From: Siniperca chuatsi
Taxonomy: Eukaryota > Chordata > Actinopteri > Centrarchiformes > Sinipercidae
Direction: 5' to 3'
DNA length: 64,000 nt
Assembly (NCBI RefSeq): GCF_020085105.1
Contig: NC_058063.1
Location: forward strand, 15,121,762 to 15,185,761
Positions 51,699-64,000 of the stretch are shown in pieces. A program made the position numbers and the translations under genes. The notes under the pieces are model-generated. The model did not search any database and was not told the origin of the DNA. It saw nothing but the letters and a program-made list of their open reading frames with translations. Every line of letters starts with the position of its first letter. The first letter of the stretch is position 1.

Positions 51699-52163
51699 TT
51701 GGTGGGACCCCGTTGATCATTGCTAATCATTATACAAAGCTAAGAAGTGCATGGCTACAAATAACTACAGTATTAATGTTGTTTGCTTTCATTGGATCAG
51801 TATAAATCTTACTGAGTCATCAGTCATAGGATAATGCTGTGATTGTTTTTAGTGTACAAAATACAGATCATGCAATGTAACGTCTTCAGCTGAATATCTT
51901 TTCATTGCAGTGATGTTCATTAATTTGTTTGGGGAGTTACTTCTACTGTAGCAACAAGATCATTTTGTTTTAACTGTAATGTTTCTTTTGTTCTTTTTTT
52001 CTGCCTGCCAGTTTAAGGTGTTTGTCTCCATCTACTGGTGGTGAATGTGTCATTGTTCTCACGTAGCACCGTATCTTACAGTGCATGGTCTAATTAGGTC
52101 AGAATGGCAACAAGGAATTTGTGTCTTTTGTGTCGTAAAAACATTGTGAATGATCCGCTCAAT

Positions 52164-52169
52164 AATAAA
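52164..52169 (+). terminator. TRIM-like gene polyadenylation signal
   Basis: AATAAA within AATAATAAAGCC, about 465 bases after the stop codon. Confidence 0.6.
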
Positions 52170-52198
52170 GCCAGGAAAATGTTAAGATGTGGAATGTT

Positions 52199-52204
52199 TT
52201 TATT
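52199..52204 (-). terminator. Candidate GMPR2 polyadenylation signal
   Basis: AATAAA on the minus strand, about 1.25 kb after the GMPR2 stop codon and only 30 bases beyond the opposing TRIM-like signal. Nearer weak signals could be used instead. Confidence 0.4.
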
Positions 52205-53456
52205 GACTGGTTAAAACGTGAAGTGAAAAAAAGTGAATTTAAAAACTGCATTTTAAATTTGACATTTTGCCATTTTCATACCAATGTGACAAAAAAATTA
52301 AACACAGATAATGTAAGAACAGCTTGAAATAGAGTAACTAGAGACACTGTGCGAAGTGAAACCATACCCAATACTGATGCTGTAAAACTTCCAAGGCTAA
52401 TTCCAAGGAATGACCAGTTAATTTAAAGGCTATAATGAATCAAATTAATTTGAATGTGCACATCACTAACATAAACCCACACAAACTTTGGTATTGATCA
52501 GGAGCAGCTAGAACCAGAGAACAGAAAAGCTGCATATATGTTTATATTGAATAACACCTCTGCTATGAATTCAGCACTTACAATCCCGTACATTGCTATG
52601 TACTGTATGTGCTGACTGTACGCTAGCATGCAGCGTATACTGGTCCATATATAAATTCTCCCAAATTTAATTCATCTACTAGTTTAAAAAGTAGCAGTAG
52701 TAATAGTGCTGGAAACAATGTATGACACTGTAGTTTTAAAACATATCTATCAGACAATAACAGAAACTAAATAATGGAATCTCAAAATACAAATCATTAA
52801 AGTGCAAAACTTAATGAGTGTTGGAATGACATTTCTAAAAACATTTCCATTTCCTAATTAGTCACAGCAGCTGCATACATATTTAGGCTTTCTAAATACT
52901 TTAAGACATTTGCAATAATTTTACATGTGGGTGACGAAGGCTTACAGTATGATTTCGGCACAGAGCATAGAGACATGTTATAGATGCTGTTTATAGACAG
53001 CCACAGATTTGCATAAAAAGAACAACTAAGGACCTTGTATTGGAATGATGAGACAGCAGATAAGTAACGAGCTGGAGAATTACTTCTCTAGCTTAACTCT
53101 TACTGTCTAGAGACATACTGACCCCTGAAAACCTTTGTGGCTTGTATGGAAAAAGTAACGTTCAGAGTCTAAAGTGACTCAGAGTCTGTGTGCTGAAAAA
53201 TATTTCTGTTAATGTCAATGAGGTCAAAGCTTAATATACTAAAATTGCATTGAAATTTCAAATTAAAGAACCGTAACTTATGTCAAAAACAAAACTAAAA
53301 AGGATAGTAAAAGGGCAGTATTTACGTATTAATATACGTGTCCGTTCACTTGTGTCTACACATTGTCGATGCACAAACATCACCAGGACATCTGGGAGTC
53401 AGACAGGCAGTGTTGCAGACTTATCCTTCAATCTGAAGCAGGATCGAGCTGGACAT

Positions 53457-56673
<3,217 letters not shown>

Positions 56674-58054
56674 TTTAGAAACAGGTTGCGCAGGTAGTGT
56701 AACAAAAGAAATGTGAAATGAAGCAGTTTGTCCCAGAATGTGAATCTGTACAAGAGAGGGAGGTCAGAGTTCAGGATGATTGCTTTGTGCTGTGTCTTTT
56801 CTCATTTTTACTCACACTTGTCCTTCTTTATACACACACTTTTGGTCATCAAACGCCGTCAAGTACAAGTAGGCATGGTGTAGGCCGGGGTCTGCAATGA
56901 ACCCATTAAAAGCAAACATGCTTCTCGAAATCAAAATATGCCAGAATTAGCCAGAACTGTAGTTACTGCTGTGTGGAAAATGCAATAAGGCTATCTTTAG
57001 CTGGATAGCGGTTTCAAAATGCTATTCACACTAAACTATACCACAAAGATCAGAGCAGTGTTGTTTACTTAGCCCCGACATCAAAATCCAAGGTCACATA
57101 GGTTGAAAGTGACAACATTTAATCCACTTGATAAGTATTGCAAACCGTTTACCTTAGCATAAGATACTAATTAGCCAGCGAATGACTTGACTAATAGATT
57201 TAGCAAAATAACGTATTTACCGTTAGGAAAATATGACTCAGTTTTGCTTCTTCTTCTTCTTCTTCTTCTTCTTCTTCTTCTTCTTCTTCTGCTTCTGCTT
57301 CTTCTTCTTCTTCTTGTGGAATTTTAAGGCAGGCTAGGCGTATTCAGCGCATTGCTGCCTCACTCTGGATGGAACGGTCACTACTTATTAGTCAGCCCCT
57401 AATGGCCTACATCATTGAATACAGGCCTGTAGAACGAAGAAAGTCAATGATATTTCTAGCAATTTGGTTTTTATTTTCACTCTCCCCTAACAGAGTTTTT
57501 AAGGAGAATATCTCCACTCCCATGACTTAGCTTGTCTGTGCCGCTGTTTCCTTTTCCACTGTGTGTGTGGGAAGCTTTACGGTGGCGGACGCCAACTGCC
57601 AGCCACTTTGTAGTTTTTAAAGGGCTTTAGCTAGTAGGCGACACGCAGGCAAAAACTACAAAGGCGAGATCGTTTTACGCCACGCTGCGAGGATGTCGTA
57701 AGGATTGTTTTAGGTACTCAGGAAACACATTTCGGGTTGCCTTTGTTGGGGCGATACACACGCTAATGTAGAACCATTTTAGGGCAAATTCTGTGCTTTT
57801 TCAACGGTAAATAAAGCAAATGCGAAGTCCGAAATAAAAGTGAAGCGGAACCTTTGACGTACAAACAAGGAGGCGGTGGGATTCACTGAGCAACACAGGA
57901 AACACGCATTGAATTTTTGGAAGGGAAGGAATATTGAGTTTCCTCACCAAAATACTGTCTTATCATTATCGTATATCAAATCATTGATTCAGTTAGCATA
58001 AAATCATACTACTGATCCCGCTCCTGTTTATTTGGTAATAACAAGTCAACAAAG
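56674..58054. promoter_or_regulatory. GMPR2/NEDD8 divergent region
   Basis: About 1.4 kb between the two start codons. It has a (TTC)n microsatellite (57246-57315) and then a CpG-richer stretch (57330-57880) that likely holds the NEDD8 start site (GTGGCGGACGCC near 57583). No other gene is seen. Confidence 0.5.
57246..57315. repeat. (TTC)n microsatellite
   Basis: A TTC/CTT triplet tract of about 23 units with two GCTTCT interruptions, between GMPR2 and NEDD8. Confidence 0.95.
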
Positions 58055-59447
<1,393 letters not shown>

Positions 59448-60099
59448 CCATCATTTGGAAACATGCCTTAGCCTTTGCGATGCCTACACTAAGTGGATAC
59501 ACCGAAGATGCACAGCCACAGGTTGTGGAGTCACTGGGCGGCATTGTAGGCAACACAGAGCCATTGGTAGAAAGAGTTAGATCAGGTTCTACTTGTGGCA
59601 GCTACTTCCCTACAGCCAAATATGTGTTGGCTGCAAACACTGCCCCCACTGTAACATTGCCATGGCCAATGTTACATCTTCTGTCCCGGCAGAAAAGGCA
59701 AAGTTTCTTTCAGAATTAAACAAAGCTTTGGCTAAAGATTTACAACCCAGAGCTAATTTTGGCTGCTACAGAAAACTACTTGAACTACAGTGTTCAAGCC
59801 ATTCTCTGTCTGCAGCTCTGCATGTAAGCACAGAGGTTGCCTTTGTTCCACTGATGATAAAACAGATAACTGTAGCTTAAAGACGCTTCAAGGAAACCCA
59901 TCCTTGGATTATAGCCTTTGCCTTCAGTGTGACACAAACTGCGGTTTACTTTTTCTGCTTCATCCATGTTTTATTCTGTTCTGCCCCAACTCACTTAGTG
60001 TAATTATCTGGGTGTATCAACATATCAAAAGTTATTTTTTCTTGCGGAGCACCCATGTAGCTCAGTTAGATTTGTGATAGATGGACAACAGTTTGTTTA

Positions 60100-61892
60100 A
60101 AAGAATAGTTTGACATTTTGGGATATACACATAATTGTTTTTTGGCAGAAAGTTAGATGACAGGATTTATACCACTCATATTTGTTAAATATAAGGCTAC
60201 AGCCAGCATCTGGTTTGCTTTACTTAGCACAAAAACTGAAAAGGGGAAAACATCTAACCTGGCTCTGTCCAACACAAGCTAAATCCTCCTACCAGCAGCT
60301 CTAAACCTCACTTATTAACAACTTGTAAATTGTTTGTTAATCCATACGAAAAACGAAGTTTAAAATGACAATTTGCTGCTTCACGGAGGGTTATGTGCTG
60401 GACTTTTTCTTGGCTCTGAATCGTAGGAAGTTACTGCTCCCAGCCAAGAAATAGTCCAGTACATAGCCCCCTGAAAAACAGCAAATTGGGGTTTTTACAC
60501 TTCGGTTTTTGTACGGATTAAACAGTTGAGATATGATGTGTTAATTACTGATATTTAGAGGTGCTGTTAGGCAGATTTTGTTACTGTTGGACAGAGGCAG
60601 ACTAGCCGTTTCCCCATTTCCAATCTTTGTAGTAAGCTTAGCTAATCGGTTGATGGCTGTAGCCTTATATTAATGTGTAGCGTAGGTATTTTTCAACATG
60701 GACCCTATTTTCCCGTGTTTTTGTATCTAAGTGACTAATTGGGACAGCAATTTTTGAAATTGGTCTAGAATTGAGGGAGAGGGCTGCAGCTGGCCGCAGC
60801 TAAACTGGCTGCAAGGTAATTATCTGGGGCAATTGCGCACCGTCAATGTATGTCCACTAAAAGTGCTTGTTTTTGCCTCTGACAGGTTCAGATTGTTATT
60901 ATAAATGTCTGACAACATTATGGAAAGGATCCCTAAAAAGGTAGACCTTTTTGTTAAAGAATAAGATACTTTTTGTTTAACCAGAAACAGCCGTATAGCG
61001 CACCCCTCAAAGCCACCAGACTCCATTGACAAATACAGTAATTTTAACTTGCAGCTCATCGTAACATCGTTACATTTAATTCAAACTCAACGGAAACAAA
61101 ATAAAACTCCACAAAACCATCTTGGTTTGCCTTTTCACTGGTCCAACAATCACCAACTCTGGTTTGGTCGAAATAAATCCTTAATTCACTGAGTTAGATG
61201 TGAAAATATCGAGAGAGGAGCGAGAGGCAGGTCGGGCATCAGAGAGGCAGCGGGGAGAAACGAACCACATCACATTTTCACATCTCACTCAGTGAATTAA
61301 GGATTTATTTCGACCCCACCAGAGCTGGTGATTGTTAGAACAGTGGAAAGACAAACCAAGATGTTTTGATGAGTTTTATTTTGTTTCTGTCGAGTTTGAA
61401 TGTTTACGATGATCTGCGAGGTAAAATTACTGTATTTGTCAATGGAGTCTGGTGGCTTTGAGGAGAGCACTGTACGACTGTTTCTGGTTAAACAAAAAGT
61501 ATCTTATTCTTTAATAAAAAGGTCTGTCTTTTTAGGGATCCTATCCATAATGTTGTCAGACACTTATAATAACAATCTGAACCTGTCAGTGGCAAAAACA
61601 AGCACTTTTAGTGGACGTACATTGACGGTGCGCAATTGCCCCGGATGATTACATTACAGCCGGTTTCACGGCTGCAGGCTGCAGCCCTCTCGCTCAATAC
61701 TGGACCGATTTCAAAAATTGTTGTCCCAATTAGTCACTTAGACATAAAAACATGGGAAAATACATGTTGAAAAATACCAAAGTTTCCTTAAATGGACAAA
61801 GAATGGTAAAAGAGTGTTATCGATATTCTCATCTAATTCTCAGCCAGAAAACGAAGAAGCATATTTCCCAAAATGATGAACTATTCCTATAA
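60100..61892. mobile_element. Palindromic teleost MITE (element A), interrupted by element B
   Basis: The left end (GAATAGTTTGACATTTTGGG) is matched on the opposite strand at the right end (GGAATAGTTCATCATTTTGGG). The element is itself a palindrome with its axis near 60428: ATGTGCTGGAC pairs with GTCCAGTACAT. It is a fish-wide non-coding MITE type. Its right arm is split, 60429-60686 and 61777-61892, by element B. Arm divergence indicates an old insertion. Confidence 0.85.
60687..61776. mobile_element. Long foldback element (element B) nested in element A
   Basis: It starts TATTTTTCAACATG and ends with the exact reverse complement CATGTTGAAAAATA. Arms of about 0.5 kb (60687-61210 and 61274-61776) match in inverted orientation and flank a spacer of about 63 bases rich in GAGAGGCAG. 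The mirror-image open frames of 79 and 82 codons in the arms share sequence (for example LFLVKQKVSYSL) only because the arms are copies. The TA at each edge may be a target duplication. Non-autonomous DNA element. Confidence 0.9.
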
Positions 61893-62273
61893 AGGAAAAC
61901 AAGTAAAGTAAATGTTTTGTGTCATGAAAACCTCCCACCACTTTTTGTAAATCATGTACCAGGGTTTGCTTTATACGTGCTTCATAAGTAGATTGAGCAT
62001 GTCCATTCAGTAGGATAATGTTTTATATAATTTCACATGAATTTAATTTGTTAAGAGTAATTTGTTTTTGTTCTGATTGCACATTTTACTGTTTAGAAGA
62101 CAAGAAACATGCCAACTATGGTGTTGTCTGACAATGGCTTCAGTTTACATGGATATTGTTAGGTTTGTTTGTATGTTCAGAGAAGCAATGTTAACTTTTG
62201 GGATTGCTGTCAGCACCCATATGCCCCCCGCAGTGTGTACTGAATTGACCTATGCTGATTAGTTTGTCAGTAG

Positions 62274-62279
62274 AATAAA
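62274..62279 (+). terminator. Candidate distal NEDD8 polyadenylation signal
   Basis: AATAAA in TAGAATAAACTTATG, the first canonical + strand hexamer after the nested elements. Confidence 0.45.
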
Positions 62280-62300
62280 CTTATGTTAATGCTGAAAATG

Positions 62301-62916
62301 TCTCACTTTTGCCATTCTGTGTTCTTCATAAAACAAATTCAAAACAGCCGTACAAAAGAGACGTGAAAATTCTTGTTCACTAATGAATATTTTTTATTCT
62401 TGTCACACGCACCACCAATATGTACATTTATATTTTTAACACAAAAATAGACTTAAGTTTGAGAGACATGTCAGTCAAAATGGCTCTCATTACGGTAGGT
62501 ACACTGCAAACGGCAACTTTAATTAGAGACCAATGTGTACACAAAATGATTTAGAAATAACATTCTTATCAGGCAGAGTATTGTAGTGCGATGATGTATT
62601 GCTAGGAGAAGAATTGCTTAGATTATCAGTATACATGATGACTGTTACAACATAGAAAACTTCATATTTCCACCACATTAAAAGGCCTGTTTTGGTCTGA
62701 ATTAAAGCAAGAAGCCGAGGTTGCGGCTTATTAGGAAACCTTGAGTAGCAAGAATGTAAAACAAGAGAAATGTGACATTCACAAAGTTTATATTGTATGT
62801 TATAACTTGAGGAAAATGTCAATATTTCATTATTGTAAATATATGTAATAAGAATTGAATCACATTCTTTGAAATTATCTAACAATGGAATAAATATAAA
62901 GATAGGGACCTTTGTT

Positions 62917-62958
<42 letters not shown>

Positions 62959-64000
62959 GAGGCCCTGAATTACAAATTCAAACAGTCAGTGGTTTTTATT
63001 TACTAAGAGACAATATACAGACTGTTGTGACATTGTTGTATACTGTAAATACACAATAACCGTACAGGCACAAAACACAATCATTGTTGTAAGACATCCA
63101 AGACACCCTTACAGTTTAACAAGAGAAACTTCTACAATACTGGCCCAATGATAATAATTTTTGCCAAAACTTGTCATCTTCTTTGAGATATTTTTGGGAT
63201 TGCTTGTAAGATTGAGACTCCTGAGGAAGTAGATCTTTAAAAGCACCAGTACAAACATTTAGCAAAGAATCAGTCAGATCTGTTGAGTGTTCATGTTCTG
63301 GAGGTGTTAGGCAGTGTGTGTAACGAGAAGGCAGTGGGGATGCCCTGAGACACTAACACATTATAGAAAGACTGAAGACACAAGAGTACACAATGTGTGT
63401 AAGTGTGAAGGAGTGTTGTTACTATAATATACAGCATAAATATAGATACATAGCTATTACCAGACAACACAGAATAGGTTAATTCAGGGGAGCATGTTCA
63501 GTTTTATGCTGGTGCCTGTACTAATATTGCACTAAAATCTCTTCTAGTGGACTGTATAAGTCAGAAAATATTTTTAATGTAAAGTTCTCATTTCTACACC
63601 CTAAATAAAGAACAAAAAGTTATTTAAAACACAGCTAGATGGTAAGCTACAAAAACACTTCTGCCATAAAACAACTGTTTTCACACAGGCATTCACATGT
63701 GTCGGTGTAGGGATTTGCATATTAACAATGCAAATGTGGTGGCGATAACTATCATGTCTTGCCTATTTATGCATGCAGTGGGTTAATTATCTGTGTCCGT
63801 GCAACAATCCAAAACTCTCAGATTTCAGAAACTAACACACTAACACTTTTTTTGTTGTTCCATAAACATTAAAAACTACCCCGAAGAATGAGGATTAACC
63901 ATCTCTCCACATCGGTCACAACAGAGCTGTACTAGCACCCAAAAACTGAATATATTCTAATTAAGGCAATTAACAAAGAACTGTGCATCATTTACCAGCA
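62301..64000. other. Right-edge non-coding region, possible 3' UTR of a minus-strand gene
   Basis: No exon is recognisable. Minus-strand AATAAA signals occur at 62393-62398 and 62995-63000, so the region may be the 3' UTR of a gene that lies beyond 64000. A TA microsatellite (62922-62953) sits between them. The 120-codon minus open frame 62523-62885 shows no domain. Confidence 0.35.
62922..62953. repeat. (TA)n microsatellite
   Basis: An uninterrupted TA tract of about 16 units. Confidence 0.95.

Larger units (their letters stand above)
51699..53456. other. 3' UTRs of the TRIM-like gene and GMPR2
   Basis: AT-rich with no coding signal. A CTCF-like core (CCATCTACTGGTGG) occurs at about 52028-52041, within the TRIM-like 3' UTR. 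The + strand open frame 53280-53675 overlaps the last GMPR2 exon antisense and is not a gene. Confidence 0.5.
59448..62300 (+). other. Probable NEDD8 3' UTR containing nested foldback elements
   Basis: After the NEDD8 stop no new gene starts. A variant signal ATTAAA lies at 59715-59720 and canonical AATAAA at 62274-62279; more hexamers lie inside the repeat. If the distal one is used, the 3' UTR is about 2.8 kb and includes the nested elements. Open frames at 59305-60077 are UTR shadows. Confidence 0.45.

Noticed and set aside
60820-61648. Two similar 79- and 82-codon open frames in inverted orientation
   Set aside because: They are mirror copies in the arms of a foldback element; similarity comes from arm duplication and no known domain is present.
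62523-62885. 120-codon minus frame near the right edge
   Set aside because: AT-rich, with no domain, no splice context and likely 3' UTR of a neighbouring gene.

Overview
This window is host chromosomal DNA from a teleost fish, most likely a percomorph. The evidence is compact vertebrate genes with clean GT-AG introns, fish-type interspersed repeats (palindromic MITEs, an L2/CR1-like LINE fragment) and many microsatellites. Introns are mostly under 2 kb, with a few of about 5 kb. I see no prokaryotic, viral or organellar sequence.

Eight protein-coding genes have coding exons rebuilt from splice sites and reading phase. In order they are: ACIN1 (-, its 3' end off the left edge, 1-20261); EFS, the CAS-family adaptor (-, 22868-29718); DHRS4 (+, 31412-33666); TINF2 (-, 34646-39031); CIDEB (+, 40350-44176); HOMEZ (-, 44993-46501); a RING-less TRIM-like gene (+, 50196-51698); GMPR2 (-, 53457-56673). 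NEDD8 (+, 58055-59447) is the ninth. From recalled human gene order, almost all of the recognised genes lie in 14q11.2, so the window looks like a compacted conserved block. The TRIM-like gene is the exception and looks like a fish-specific member of the neighbourhood.

The genes are not an operon or a pathway. They cover RNA processing (ACIN1), Src-family signalling (EFS), retinoid/carbonyl reduction (DHRS4), telomere protection (TINF2), lipid droplets (CIDEB), transcription (HOMEZ), purine salvage (GMPR2) and protein neddylation (NEDD8). Physical links are head-to-head pairs with shared upstream DNA (EFS/DHRS4, TINF2/CIDEB, GMPR2/NEDD8) and convergent ends (DHRS4/TINF2, CIDEB/HOMEZ, TRIM-like/GMPR2). 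ACIN1 and EFS run in tandem.

The most interesting items are: the TRIM-like protein with a C-terminal Cys/His module after its SPRY; a large foldback element nested inside another palindromic MITE downstream of NEDD8, possibly inside its 3' UTR; the unusual 15-residue NEDD8 tail; an EFS with 15 YxxP sites, far longer than the human protein; and a CpG-rich block inside ACIN1 that could be an internal promoter. I did not find a new multi-gene system here.
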